Position numbers and translations under genes: made by a program | Origin: Bradyrhizobium sp. STM 3843 | Lineage (GTDB): Bacteria; Pseudomonadota; Alphaproteobacteria; Rhizobiales; Xanthobacteraceae | Length of the DNA: 44,803 bases | Assembly (NCBI RefSeq): GCF_000239815.1 | Contig: NZ_CAFK01000011.1 | Location: forward strand, 1 to 44,803 | Reading direction: 5' to 3' | In this document: positions 17,341-25,717 of the stretch, one piece after another | Layout of the letters: each line of letters opens with the position of its first letter | How positions within the stretch are numbered: the first letter of the stretch is position 1 | Notes under the pieces: model-generated | What the model was told of the DNA's origin: nothing | The model's database searches: none | The model's input: the letters and a program-made list of their open reading frames with translations, nothing else

Positions 17341-17387
17341 CCTCATGGTGAGGGCGCGGCAAAAGCCGCGCGTCTCGAACCATGAGG
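17341..17387. repeat. Second intergenic palindromic repeat, nested stems
   Basis: Outer arms CCTCATGGT (17341-17349) and ACCATGAGG (17379-17387) enclose GCGCGGC-aaaa-GCCGCGC (17354-17371). It shares the architecture, and the tract gtctcgaa, with the repeat 30 bp upstream, and probably belongs to the same dispersed family. It sits between the ends of the VanX-like gene and the start of the AidB-like gene. Confidence 0.65.
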
Positions 17388-17417
17388 CCCCGATGGTCTA
17401 GTCCATATGCGAAAGCC

Positions 17418-18164
17418 CTAGTGCTCACCTGCATGATGTCGGCGCGGCTGAATCGGAAAATCATAGGCAATCGCGCCCGCGCCCGGCAGCGAAAAGTGCC
17501 ACCACTCCTTGGCATAGTTCACAAAGCCTTGCCGCACCATGATGGCAACCAGCTCACTGCGCCAGCGGCGTTGCGCGGGCGTGATACCGTTGGCCGCGGT
17601 ATGTGCCTTCACATCGGAACAGTCATAACCGGTGCCCATGTCGATGCTGCCTTCGGGCGCACGCTGCGCCACCGGCGCGGTGCAGTCCGCATAGGCCTTG
17701 CTCGGATCGAAAACGGCAGAATTGTCGGCCGCGAGATCGACCAGGGTCAGGTCGAGCGCGGCCCCGGTGGAGTGGCCGGAATGGCCGGCAATATAGCCAA
17801 GGCGGAACAGATCGGCCTTCGCCAGGGCCGGATTATACCTGCGCTCCGCCGCGGTCTCGACGCCGTTCTGCGCCCAGGCCATCATCTCGGCGACAGCGCG
17901 CGACGGCCGGTAACAATCGAGCATCTTCAGCGATAATTTGCGTGGCCGCAGCTCATCCTGGATCGCCTTGAGCCGCCGCGCGACCTCTGACATCACGATG
18001 CATTCGCCGGCTTCATAGCCCCGGAGCGGCCGCCCGACGAAATTGTTACTTCCGGCATAGCGGATGTCCTGGATGATGGTGGGATCGATATTGTGCAGAT
18101 AGACGAAGTCGGCGGGCAGCGCGACGGCGGGAGCAGCGATGACGCCAGCGATCAGGAGCGCCAC
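17418..18164 (-). CDS. VanX/DdpX-like D-alanyl-D-alanine dipeptidase (M15D)
   Basis: Zinc peptidase of the M15 family. The metal-binding motifs are [18 protein letters not shown] (SxHxxGxAxD) and KEWWHFSL (ExxW-H), and [17 protein letters not shown] and CYRP-type sequence match D-Ala-D-Ala dipeptidases. A hydrophobic stretch [19 protein letters not shown] looks like a signal peptide, so it is probably periplasmic. The start is unresolved: the GTG at 18164 lies inside the signal sequence, and the next in-frame start (ATG 18347) lies 80 bases inside the divergent pyrB gene. It may recycle peptidoglycan-derived D-Ala-D-Ala. Confidence 0.85.
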   Translation of the reverse strand: MALLIAGVIAAPAVALPADFVYLHNIDPTIIQDIRYAGSNNFVGRPLRGYEAGECIVMSEVARRLKAIQDELRPRKLSLKMLDCYRPSRAVAEMMAWAQNGVETAAERRYNPALAKADLFRLGYIAGHSGHSTGAALDLTLVDLAADNSAVFDPSKAYADCTAPVAQRAPEGSIDMGTGYDCSDVKAHTAANGITPAQRRWRSELVAIMVRQGFVNYAKEWWHFSLPGAGAIAYDFPIQPRRHHAGEH

Positions 18165-18267
18165 CGCCGAACCGATCGGGCGGCGAACCGACCGAACGGG
18201 GGATAACTCGGAACCCTGGCTTTCGCCCTTGCTCCCCGTGGAAACCGCCCCTATAGCTCTGGCTTTA

Positions 18268-19221
18268 ATGACATCCTCATCGAAATCCACTTTCGTCCTC
18301 GGACACCGGCATTTGCTGGGAATCGAGGGCCTTTCCGCTGGCGACATCACCGGTCTCCTCGATCTCTCCGAGGAATATGTCGAGCTGAACCGGCAGGTCG
18401 ACAAGAAGCGCACCGTGCTGCGCGGCCGCACCCAGGTCAACCTGTTCTTCGAGTCCTCGACCCGGACCCAATCCTCGTTCGAGATCGCCGGTAAGCGCCT
18501 CGGCGCCGACGTCATGAACATGTCGGTGTCGTCCTCGTCCATGCGCAAGGGCGAGACCCTGATGGACACCGCGGTCACCTTGAACGCGATGCATCCGGAT
18601 ATCCTGGTGGTGCGTCACCACGCTTCCGGCGCGGTGGAACTGCTGGCGCGCAAGGTTGACGGCTCCGTGATCAATGCCGGCGACGGCGCGCATGAGCATC
18701 CGACACAGGCGCTCTTGGACGCACTCACCATCCGCCGCAACAAGGGCCGCATCGAAGGCCTCGTGGTTGCGATCTGCGGTGACGTGCTGCATTCGCGCGT
18801 GGCGCGCTCGAACATCCTGTTGCTCAACACCATGGGCGCGCGGGTCCGCGTCGTGGCGCCCTCCACGCTGCTGCCGTCCGGTATCGAGCGAATGGGCGTC
18901 GAGGTCGCGCGCGACATGCGCGAGGGACTGAACGGTGCCGATATCGTGATGATGCTGCGGCTGCAGCGCGAGCGCATGAACGGCTCGTTCGTGCCGTCGT
19001 CATCGGAATACTTCCAGTATTTCGGGCTGGACCAGCGCAAGCTCGCTTACGCCAAGCCCGACGCACTGGTGATGCATCCCGGTCCCATGAACCGCGGTGT
19101 GGAGATCGACTCGATCGTCGCCGACGGCGCGCAATCCTTGATCCGGGAACAGGTGGAAATGGGCGTGGCGGTGCGCATGGCGGTGCTGGAAGCGCTCGCC
19201 CGCAACCTGCCCAACGCGTGA
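18268..19221 (+). CDS. pyrB: Aspartate carbamoyltransferase catalytic subunit
   Basis: 317 residues. It condenses carbamoyl phosphate and aspartate, the first committed step of pyrimidine synthesis. The carbamoyl-phosphate site [21 protein letters not shown], the HHASGA motif, [18 protein letters not shown] and [13 protein letters not shown] are all present. ATG 18268 fits the family start [19 protein letters not shown]. Its stop overlaps an in-frame GTG of the following dihydroorotase-like gene, so the pair is an operon. In many bacteria such an ATCase forms a dodecamer with a dihydroorotase-like partner. Confidence 0.97.
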   Translation: MTSSSKSTFVLGHRHLLGIEGLSAGDITGLLDLSEEYVELNRQVDKKRTVLRGRTQVNLFFESSTRTQSSFEIAGKRLGADVMNMSVSSSSMRKGETLMDTAVTLNAMHPDILVVRHHASGAVELLARKVDGSVINAGDGAHEHPTQALLDALTIRRNKGRIEGLVVAICGDVLHSRVARSNILLLNTMGARVRVVAPSTLLPSGIERMGVEVARDMREGLNGADIVMMLRLQRERMNGSFVPSSSEYFQYFGLDQRKLAYAKPDALVMHPGPMNRGVEIDSIVADGAQSLIREQVEMGVAVRMAVLEALARNLPNA

Positions 19222-19244
19222 AAAGCTCAATCGGACGAAACGCC

Positions 19245-20546
19245 ATGCTGACCGAACGTCGCCCGATCCTGCTCGCCAACGCCCGCGTGATCGATCCGTC
19301 ACGCGATTTCGATGGTCTCGGCGATGTGCTCATCGCCGACGGCGTGATCCGTGATCTCAAACGCGGCATCGGTGCCGCCGGCGTGCCCGAGGGCACCGAT
19401 GTCGTGAACTGCGCCGGCAAGATCGTCGCGCCCGGCCTGATCGACATGTGCGCCTTCGTCGGCGAGCCCGGCTACGTGCACCGCGAAACCTTTGCCAGCG
19501 CGAGCCAAGCCGCGGCGACCGGCGGGATCACCACCATCATCTGCCAGCCCGGCACCGAGCCGGTGATCGACAATTCCGCAACCGTCGATTTCGTGCTGCG
19601 CCGTGCCCGCGACACCGCGATCGTCAACATCCAGCCGATGGCGGCGCTGACCAAGGGCCTGCGCGGCGAAGAAATGACCGAGATCGGCCTGTTGAAGGCG
19701 GCCGGCGCGGTCGCCTTCTCCAATGGCGAGTCCAGCGTCACCAACGCGCTGGTGATGCGGCGTGCGCTGGCCTATGCGCGCGATTTCGACGCGTTGATCG
19801 TGCATCACGCTGAGGACCCCGACCTGGTCGGCGAAGGCGTGATGAACGAGGGCGAATTCGCCTCGCGCCTTGGCCTCGCCGGCATTCCGGCAGCGGCGGA
19901 AGCGGTGATCCTGGAACGCGACATACGCCTGGTCGCGCTGACACGCGGCCGCTACCACGCGGGGTCCTTGAGTTCGAGCGACTCGCTCGACGTGCTCAAG
20001 CGGGCGCGCGATGCAGGGCTCGCCGTCAGCGCTTCGGTCTCGATCAACCATGTCACGTTGAACGAGAACGATATCGGCCCTTACCGCACGTTCCTCAAGC
20101 TATCGCCACCGCTGCGGACCGAAATGGACCGTCGGGCGTTGGTCGAGGCGCTGGCCTCCGGTCTGATCGACGTCATCATGTCCGACCACAATCCGCAGGA
20201 CGTCGAGGTGAAGCGACTGCCGTTCGCGGAAGCCGCAAGCGGCGCAATCGGGCTGGAGACCATGCTGCCGGCGGCCTTGCGTCTCGTGCACAATGGCGAG
20301 CTGACCTGGACGGCCCTGATCCGCGCGATGTCGACGCGTCCGGCCGAGTTGTTGGGCCTGCCCGGCGGAACCCTGCGCGCGGGCGCGCCGGCGGATATCG
20401 TGGTGATTGATCCGGACGTGCCCTGGGTGCTCGATCCGGCCGATCTGAAGTCCTTGTGCAAGAACACGCCGTTCGACGAGGCGCGGTTCACGGGACGCGC
20501 GGTGCGCACCATCGTCGGCGGCCGCACCGTGTACGAACACGTCTGA
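19245..20546 (+). CDS. pyrC: Dihydroorotase-like protein, probably non-catalytic
   Basis: 433 residues with the amidohydrolase fold of type I dihydroorotases (VNCAGKIVAPGLIDM, GGITTIICQPGTEPVIDN, GLETMLPAALRLVHNGELTW, LGLPGGTLRAGAPADIVVID). The metal-binding HxH after GLID is replaced by Cys-Ala-Phe (residues about 69-71), and the later HH-type stretch reads SINHVTLNE. The conserved Asp in SDHNPQ remains. This matches the inactive PyrC' partner known to assemble with ATCase in pseudomonads and other bacteria. If so, an active dihydroorotase must lie elsewhere. The gene is 23 bases after pyrB; a GTG at 19218 is an alternative start. Confidence 0.93.
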   Translation: MLTERRPILLANARVIDPSRDFDGLGDVLIADGVIRDLKRGIGAAGVPEGTDVVNCAGKIVAPGLIDMCAFVGEPGYVHRETFASASQAAATGGITTIICQPGTEPVIDNSATVDFVLRRARDTAIVNIQPMAALTKGLRGEEMTEIGLLKAAGAVAFSNGESSVTNALVMRRALAYARDFDALIVHHAEDPDLVGEGVMNEGEFASRLGLAGIPAAAEAVILERDIRLVALTRGRYHAGSLSSSDSLDVLKRARDAGLAVSASVSINHVTLNENDIGPYRTFLKLSPPLRTEMDRRALVEALASGLIDVIMSDHNPQDVEVKRLPFAEAASGAIGLETMLPAALRLVHNGELTWTALIRAMSTRPAELLGLPGGTLRAGAPADIVVIDPDVPWVLDPADLKSLCKNTPFDEARFTGRAVRTIVGGRTVYEHV

Positions 20547-20576
20547 CGCGGCGGGCGGGCAACGGAGTAACGTGTC

Positions 20577-21173
20577 ATGGGACCTGAGGCCTTTCTCCCC
20601 ATCGCCCTCGTCATCGGCTACCTCCTGGGCTCGGTCCCGTTCGGGCTGGTCCTGACCAGGCTGGCCGGAACACAAGACCTGCGCACCATCGGCTCCGGCA
20701 ATATCGGCGCGACCAATGTGCTGCGCACCGGACGCAAAGGGCTTGCGGCGGCCACGCTGCTTGGCGACGCGTTGAAGGGCACGGCGGCGGTGGTGATCTC
20801 AGGCTATTTCGGCGGCCCCAGCGCGGCGATACTTGCCGGCCTCGGCGCTTTCCTCGGCCATCTGTTCCCGGTCTGGCTGAAGTTTCGCGGCGGCAAGGGC
20901 GTCGCGGTCTATATCGGCATCCTGCTCGGCCTGTTCTGGCAGGGCGCGATCTTCTTCTGCCTGGTCTGGCTCGCCACCGCCTTTGCGTTCCGCTACTCGT
21001 CGCTCGCGGCGCTGGTCGCAAGCGTGCTGACACCGATCATGCTGTGGGCCTTCGGCCATGCGGCGCTGGCTCTGCTGTTCACGCTTCTGACGCTGCTTCT
21101 GATCTACATGCATCGCGAGAACATCAAGCGGCTGCGGGCGGGCACCGAGAGCAAGATCGGCGCCAAGAAATAG
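20577..21173 (+). CDS. plsY: Acyl-phosphate:glycerol-3-phosphate acyltransferase
   Basis: 198 residues, integral membrane. PlsY transfers the acyl group from acyl-phosphate to glycerol-3-phosphate, the first step of phospholipid synthesis with PlsX. The three conserved loops are visible: [32 protein letters not shown] and [12 protein letters not shown]. Five hydrophobic spans and a short basic cytoplasmic tail ([20 protein letters not shown]) complete it. It is 30 bases after pyrC, probably in the same transcript. Confidence 0.97.
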   Translation: MGPEAFLPIALVIGYLLGSVPFGLVLTRLAGTQDLRTIGSGNIGATNVLRTGRKGLAAATLLGDALKGTAAVVISGYFGGPSAAILAGLGAFLGHLFPVWLKFRGGKGVAVYIGILLGLFWQGAIFFCLVWLATAFAFRYSSLAALVASVLTPIMLWAFGHAALALLFTLLTLLLIYMHRENIKRLRAGTESKIGAKK

Positions 21174-21308
21174 CATCCGCATTCCTACGGGAAGCGCGCA
21201 ACTTTTGGCCTTATTTGCCGCGGCAGCGCAGCAACACTTGCCGTCGTTCCTGTGCCAAGATCGCGCGAGACGCTGGTGGGAATCAGCAAGGCCTGCCATT
21301 CTGATTCC

Positions 21309-22688
21309 ATGTGGTTACGCAAGAGCAATTCCGGCGGTTCATCGCAGGATGACCCGATCCAGCAGGAGCCGGTGCCGCAGCAGGCGGCCCCCATTCGCTC
21401 CAGCGCCAGCGCACTCCTCTCGGCCGCGCAGATCTGGTCGACGGAGGACACGACCACCGCCGCGCCACAGGTGACAGAGCCTGCGGTCACGGTCAGCGCG
21501 CCGCCGGTCGTGAAACCATCGCAGCCGGACACGACCGTTGTCGCCGAGATGATTTTGGCGACGGGCGCGAAGCCCGCGACCGCGGCGGAGCCAAGGCCTG
21601 CCGCGATCGAAACGCCTGCTGTGACCGAGGTGAAACCTGCGGCCGCGCCGGAAAAATCGCTAGCCGAGACCATCGCGACGCCGCAGCTCCCGCCGGCGCC
21701 GCGCGTCTGGCCGCCACGCAAGCTCTCGCTGGCGCTGCAGGGCGGCGGCACGTTGTCAGCCTTCGCCTGGGGCGTGCTGGAGCGCCTGTTGGAAGAGCCG
21801 GCCTGCGATTTCGACACGATCAGCGGTGCCAGCGCCGGTGCGATCAACGCTGCGCTGCTCGCCAGCGGCCTCGCCGAAGGCGGTCGCGAGGGCGCGCGCC
21901 AACTGCTCGCGCAGTTCTGGAATCGCATGACCAGCGAAGCCTCGTTCCGCTCGGTCATGCTGCTCGGCGGCTTCTCGCCGGCCAGCGCCTCGGTCTCGTT
22001 CGGCCCGCATCTGCGTGCCGGACGTTTCAATCCCCTCGACCTCGATCCGCTGCGCGACCTGCTTGCAGGGTCCATCAATTTCGACGCGCTGCAGAGCGCC
22101 GCCGCCCCGCGGCTGCTTATCGCGGCGACGCGGGTTCGCGACGGCGGCCAGCAGATGTTCCGCAATGCCGACATCACCCCGGACGTACTGCTGGCGTCGA
22201 GCTGTCCGCCCCAGGTCCACTGCGCGGTCGACATCGACGGCGATGCCTATTGGGACGGTGGCTACGGGGCTAATCCTCCGGTCGTGAGCGTGGCGCACGA
22301 ATCCAGCGCCGCCGACCTGCTGGTGGTGCAGGTGACGCCGGCGCGCGACAACTACATCCCGGTGACGTCGGCTGCGATCGACCGGCGACTCGACCAGATC
22401 ACCGCCAATGCCGTGCTCAATGCCGAGCTCGCAGCGCTGGAATGGGCCCGCAATGACGGCCTGCATCCGCCGCGGGTTCATCGCCTCGCCGCGGAGGACG
22501 AGATCGAAGGTCTCGCCCAGCGCAGCACCGCCGATCTCGGGCGCAGCTTCATCGCGATGCTGCATCAGCGCGGCCGCGACGCCTGCGACCGCTGGCTGCA
22601 CCAGGCGCCGAACGGCACCACGCTTGTCACCCAGGAGAAGCGCCCGGCGTTCCCCTCGACGGATGCCTTGACCGAGGTGTTGGCCTAA
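21309..22688 (+). CDS. Patatin-like phospholipase with disordered N-terminus
   Basis: About 459 residues. The first 130 or so are Pro/Ala/Thr/Val-rich and probably disordered. The patatin domain then begins with the oxyanion loop LALQGGGTLSAFAWGVLE, the nucleophile elbow SGASAG (residues about 172-177) and the catalytic Asp in DGGYGANPP (about 316). This Ser-Asp dyad hydrolyses acyl esters. Membrane segments are not evident, and no signal peptide follows the start MWLRKSNSGG. An earlier in-frame start at 21252 exists. It sits between plsY and dprA on the same strand. Confidence 0.9.
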   Translation: MWLRKSNSGGSSQDDPIQQEPVPQQAAPIRSSASALLSAAQIWSTEDTTTAAPQVTEPAVTVSAPPVVKPSQPDTTVVAEMILATGAKPATAAEPRPAAIETPAVTEVKPAAAPEKSLAETIATPQLPPAPRVWPPRKLSLALQGGGTLSAFAWGVLERLLEEPACDFDTISGASAGAINAALLASGLAEGGREGARQLLAQFWNRMTSEASFRSVMLLGGFSPASASVSFGPHLRAGRFNPLDLDPLRDLLAGSINFDALQSAAAPRLLIAATRVRDGGQQMFRNADITPDVLLASSCPPQVHCAVDIDGDAYWDGGYGANPPVVSVAHESSAADLLVVQVTPARDNYIPVTSAAIDRRLDQITANAVLNAELAALEWARNDGLHPPRVHRLAAEDEIEGLAQRSTADLGRSFIAMLHQRGRDACDRWLHQAPNGTTLVTQEKRPAFPSTDALTEVLA

Positions 22689-22751
22689 CTCCAGGATTGG
22701 CGTAGCGCGCTCATCGCGCGATCCCCCTTCCCCACGCGCGCCGGTTGTTCC

Positions 22752-23897
22752 ATGCTGGAGCCAACCGGAGACGCGGACGTGGATGCAGTCAGCACGATCA
22801 TCGAAATCAGCGAGGCCGAGCGGCTCGACCGACTGCGGCTGATCCGGTCCGACAATGTCGGCCCGCGCACCTTTCGCTCGCTGCTGCTTCATTTCGGTAG
22901 CGCGCGGGCTGCGCTGGAGCGGCTGCCGGATCTGGCGCGCCGCGGCGGTGCTCGGGCATCGGCGCGGATCTGCAGTGCTGATGACGCCAAGCGCGAGCTT
23001 GCGGCCAGCCGCAAGCTCGGCGTCAGCCTGCTCGCGCCCGGAGAGGCCGGCTACCCGCCGCGGCTCGCGACGCTGGACGATGCGCCGCCACTGCTTGGCG
23101 TCCGCGGCCACAGCGACAGCCTGATGCGGCCACTGATTGCCATTGTCGGCTCGCGCAATGCCTCAGCCGCAGGACTGAAATTTGCCGGGCAGCTGGCGCG
23201 CGAGCTCAGTGACGCCGGCTTCGTCATCATCTCGGGTCTTGCCCGCGGCATCGACCAGGCGGCGCATCGCGCCAGCCTTACGGGCGGCACGATCGCGGTG
23301 CTCGCCGGTGGTCACGATTGCATCTATCCGCCAGAACACGAGGACCTGCTTGCAGCCATCGTCACCGGGCATGGCGCGGCGATCTCCGAAATGCCTCTTG
23401 GCCATGAGCCTCGCGCCCGCGACTTCCCCCGGCGCAACCGGCTCATCTCCGGTTCTGCGCTGGGCGTGATCGTGGTCGAGGCGGCGCACCGCTCCGGCTC
23501 GCTCATCACCGCGCGGATGGCGGCCGAACAGGGCCGCGAGGTGTTCGCCGTGCCCGGCTCGCCGCTCGATCCGCGCGCGGCCGGCACCAACGATCTGATC
23601 AAGCAGGGCGCGACCCTGGTCACCGAAGCCGCCGACATCATCCGCGCCGTGGCGCCGATCATGGGCCGACCGCTGCAGCTGCCGCTGCGCGAAGACGAGG
23701 AGGAGCCGTTCGCACCGGATCCGGAGAGCTACGACCGGGATCAGATCATCGGCCTGCTGGGGCCGGCCCCGGTCTCGATCGACGACCTGATCCGGATCAG
23801 CGGCTTGGCGCCCGCCGTGCTGCGCACGGTGCTGCTCGAGCTCGAACTCGCCGGCCGGCTCGAACGTCACGGTGGGGGACTGGTGTCACTCGCCTAA
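22752..23897 (+). CDS. dprA: DNA-processing protein DprA
   Basis: 381 residues. DprA loads RecA onto incoming single-stranded DNA during natural transformation. An N-terminal helical (SAM-like) region contains [20 protein letters not shown]. The Rossmann-fold core has [97 protein letters not shown]-terminal winged helix ([35 protein letters not shown]) is present. The stop codon lies inside the first arm of the downstream repeat. Confidence 0.97.
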   Translation: MLEPTGDADVDAVSTIIEISEAERLDRLRLIRSDNVGPRTFRSLLLHFGSARAALERLPDLARRGGARASARICSADDAKRELAASRKLGVSLLAPGEAGYPPRLATLDDAPPLLGVRGHSDSLMRPLIAIVGSRNASAAGLKFAGQLARELSDAGFVIISGLARGIDQAAHRASLTGGTIAVLAGGHDCIYPPEHEDLLAAIVTGHGAAISEMPLGHEPRARDFPRRNRLISGSALGVIVVEAAHRSGSLITARMAAEQGREVFAVPGSPLDPRAAGTNDLIKQGATLVTEAADIIRAVAPIMGRPLQLPLREDEEEPFAPDPESYDRDQIIGLLGPAPVSIDDLIRISGLAPAVLRTVLLELELAGRLERHGGGLVSLA

Positions 23898-24019
23898 AGC
23901 GCGATGAGATTAGGATGAATCGTCATCGCGCTTTAGATTATTGTTTGGCATGATCTCCGCGCAAACGCGTTCCGCATTTGTCGCGAGGGAAAACCGCTTC
24001 GCACTTTTCCGGATCATGC
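23894..24019. repeat. Two-part palindromic repeat after dprA
   Basis: Part 1 is a perfect 14-bp stem, CTAAAGCGCGATGA (23894-23907) with TCATCGCGCTTTAG (23923-23936), enclosing a small GATT/AATC hairpin. Part 2 has arms GCATGATC (23948-23955) and GATCATGC (24012-24019) around GGGAAAACCGCTTCGCACTTTTCC. Both parts resemble repeats I recall as widely dispersed in Rhizobiales genomes. The first arm includes the dprA stop codon and could also end or protect the transcript. Confidence 0.7.
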
Positions 24020-24041
24020 TCTAAGCGCCATCCCTGTGCGC

Positions 24042-24440
24042 TCACCGCTTGTCATTGCGCAGATCGAAGCGCAGACGCGCGTCCTCGATCCGGTCCTGGT
24101 GCGCGATCGCCCATTCGCCCAGGGCCTTGACCGGACCCGATAAGCCTCGTCCGAGATCGGTCAGCTCATAGTCGACGCGCGGCGGGATGGTCGGAAACAC
24201 GGTCCGCGTCACCAGCCCGTCGCGCTCCAGGCCACGCAAGGTCAACGTCAGCATCCGCTGCGAGATGCCGCCGACCAGCCGCTTGAGCTCGTTGAAGCGC
24301 TTCGGCCCGTCACCCAGCATCATGATGACGAACACGCTCCATTTGTCGCCGACCCGCGCCAGGATCGCGGCGACGCCGCGGCAGTCATGGTGGTCCGGCG
24401 ACGGTGAATCAGCGGGAACTTGGATGTGCTCAGGTTTCAC
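24042..24440 (-). CDS. HxlR-family transcriptional regulator (azoR-linked)
   Basis: 132 residues. The HxlR winged helix is clear: [81 protein letters not shown]. The Cys near the start of the domain is the redox- or electrophile-sensing position in relatives such as YodB and QorR. It is divergent from azoR, a flavin azo/quinone reductase, and most likely represses it until quinones or similar electrophiles modify the Cys. That regulation is inferred from relatives. Confidence 0.94.
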   Translation of the reverse strand: MKPEHIQVPADSPSPDHHDCRGVAAILARVGDKWSVFVIMMLGDGPKRFNELKRLVGGISQRMLTLTLRGLERDGLVTRTVFPTIPPRVDYELTDLGRGLSGPVKALGEWAIAHQDRIEDARLRFDLRNDKR

Positions 24441-24509
24441 GGATGTGCCCGGGTTTCAAAATTGTGCGTTCTTGTGCGGTTCGCGAGCAGTCACGCATAT
24501 AGCGTCGGT

Positions 24510-24530
24510 TACAAACCTATACCAACCAAC
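24510..24530. promoter_or_regulatory. Possible HxlR operator upstream of azoR
   Basis: The 109-bp divergent gap contains GGTTACAAACCTATACC, a weak imperfect dyad (GGTTA...TATACC), followed by repeated CCAACCAACC. HxlR proteins bind short dyads near such promoters. The symmetry is poor, so the assignment is tentative. Confidence 0.25.
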
Positions 24531-24549
24531 CTACACCAAGGTGACTGCG

Positions 24550-25164
24550 ATGACAAAGCTCCTCCACATCGATTCCAGCGTGCTCGGCCCCTATTCCGTC
24601 AGCCGGCAGGTATCGGCGGCGATCGCCGAACGGCTTCAGCAGGCGGTTCCCGGCCTTCAAACCACGTACCGCGACCTCGCCACGGCGCCGCTCACCCACT
24701 TGTCGGGAGCGCATCTGGCTGCCGCCCAGGGCACGGCGCCGGCCGATCCCACGGTTCAGCAGGATCTTGCGGCGGGTCACGCCGTGCTCGAGGAATTCCT
24801 CGCCGCCGATATCGTCGTGATCGGCGCTCCCATGTACAATTTCTCGATCCCGAGCCAGCTCAAGGCCTGGATCGATCGCGTCGTGGTCCGCGGCAAAACC
24901 TTTAGCTACGGCCCGAACGGCCCCGAGGGTCTCGCCGGCGGCAAGCGCGTGATTATCGCCGTGTCGCGCGGCGGCTATTACGGCGCGGATACGCCGATGG
25001 CGGCACTCGAGCACCTCGAGACCTATCTGCGCGCCGTGTTCGGCTTCATCGGGGTCAAGGATCTGGAGTTCATCGCCGCGGATGGCATCCAGGTCGGGCC
25101 CGAGCACCGCGAGAAGGCCGTCAAGAGCGCGCTTGAGGCCGCAGGCAATCTGCAGGCGGCGTGA
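24550..25164 (+). CDS. azoR: FMN-dependent NADH-azoreductase / quinone reductase
   Basis: 204 residues, flavodoxin-like. AzoR uses NADH and FMN to reduce azo dyes and, physiologically, quinones. Signatures: [20 protein letters not shown] at the start, [55 protein letters not shown], and the end [18 protein letters not shown]. The true start is ATG 24550; the frame is open further upstream but that part overlaps the HxlR gene. It is followed by a strong hairpin at 25170. Confidence 0.95.
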   Translation: MTKLLHIDSSVLGPYSVSRQVSAAIAERLQQAVPGLQTTYRDLATAPLTHLSGAHLAAAQGTAPADPTVQQDLAAGHAVLEEFLAADIVVIGAPMYNFSIPSQLKAWIDRVVVRGKTFSYGPNGPEGLAGGKRVIIAVSRGGYYGADTPMAALEHLETYLRAVFGFIGVKDLEFIAADGIQVGPEHREKAVKSALEAAGNLQAA

Positions 25165-25169
25165 GCACC

Positions 25170-25200
25170 CTGGCTGCCGCTTCGCCGAGGCGGCAGCCAG
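25170..25200 (+). terminator. Hairpin after azoR
   Basis: A perfect 11-bp stem CTGGCTGCCGC with GCGGCAGCCAG and a 9-nt loop lies 5 bases after the azoR stop. No T-run follows, so it is a candidate factor-aided terminator or 3'-end stabiliser. Confidence 0.5.
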
Positions 25201-25252
25201 TCCATTCCCGACAGCGGTGAACTCGTCCTACTGCGTCACAAGAGCGACACAT

Positions 25253-25276
25253 CGTCTCTTTCGCCGTCTCTTTCGC
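25253..25276. repeat. Tandem 12-bp duplication
   Basis: CGTCTCTTTCGC occurs twice head to tail (25253-25264 and 25265-25276), directly before and running into the left edge of the cloverleaf repeat. It may be a slippage or insertion scar of that element. Confidence 0.5.
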
Positions 25277-25362
25277 CGTCATTCCGGGGCGATGCGCCAG
25301 CATCGAACCCGGAATCTCGAGATTCCGGGTTCAGCCCTGACGGGCTGCCCCGGAATGACGGC
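25275..25362. repeat. Cloverleaf-like palindromic intergenic repeat
   Basis: An 88-bp element in which nearly every base is paired. The closing stem is a perfect 16 bp (25275-25290 with 25347-25362, GCCGTCATTCCGGGGC and complement). It encloses three adjacent hairpins: GATGC-gcca-GCATC (25291-25304), a perfect 28-bp palindrome GAACCCGGAATCTC/GAGATTCCGGGTTC (25305-25332), and AGCCC-tgac-GGGCT (25333-25346). It belongs by appearance to the ATTCCGGGGC repeat type I recall from Bradyrhizobium. Confidence 0.75.
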
Positions 25363-25386
25363 GCTTGTTACGCAGGTAGGACTAAC

Positions 25387-25563
25387 TCAGTCCCAGATCA
25401 GAGGCGCTCCGAGCAACAACAGGCCGAGCGAGACCAAGAGACCGAAGGCGGAAAAAAGCAAAATCGAAAGCAGACTATCCCAATCGGATCGCGCGGCCGC
25501 CGCCTGGTTTGAGACCGTGGCGGATACGGGCATTGAGGCAGACACGCGAGCGGCCTTTGCCAT
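25387..25563 (-). CDS. 58-residue single-pass membrane protein
   Basis: The frame starts at ATG 25563 with GGAGAG seven bases upstream and ends at TGA 25387. The product has a polar Ala/Ser/Val-rich N-terminal half (MAKAARVSASMPVSATVSNQ), then SDWDS, then a hydrophobic span of about 22 residues (LLSILLFSAFGLLVSLGLLLLG), and ends APLIWD. One membrane helix with the N-terminus probably inside is expected. It lies just beyond the cloverleaf repeat, with no close partner gene. I recognise no family. A different, non-hydrophobic frame over the same DNA is less credible. Confidence 0.7.
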   Translation of the reverse strand: MAKAARVSASMPVSATVSNQAAAARSDWDSLLSILLFSAFGLLVSLGLLLLGAPLIWD

Positions 25564-25717
25564 AGCAACTCTCCGAAATATTCATGCGTCAAATATCCCA
25601 GCCTGCTCGGGGGTCGGTGCGATCGCGATAAAGGTTCAAGTGAGACGCAAATTCAGCAAAGGAAAGCTCAATGTGCACGCGGGCGTGCACACCGAGCGGA
25701 GCCTGCGGTGATTCCGA

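Noticed and set aside
17271..17387. Nested palindromes considered as a CRISPR remnant
   Set aside because: The units differ in sequence, are palindromic throughout and have no regular spacer, and no cas genes are nearby.
25398..25592. 64-codon minus-strand frame overlapping the 58-residue gene
   Set aside because: Pro/Arg/Cys-rich, no clear ribosome site; the alternative frame gives a coherent single-pass membrane protein with a good one.
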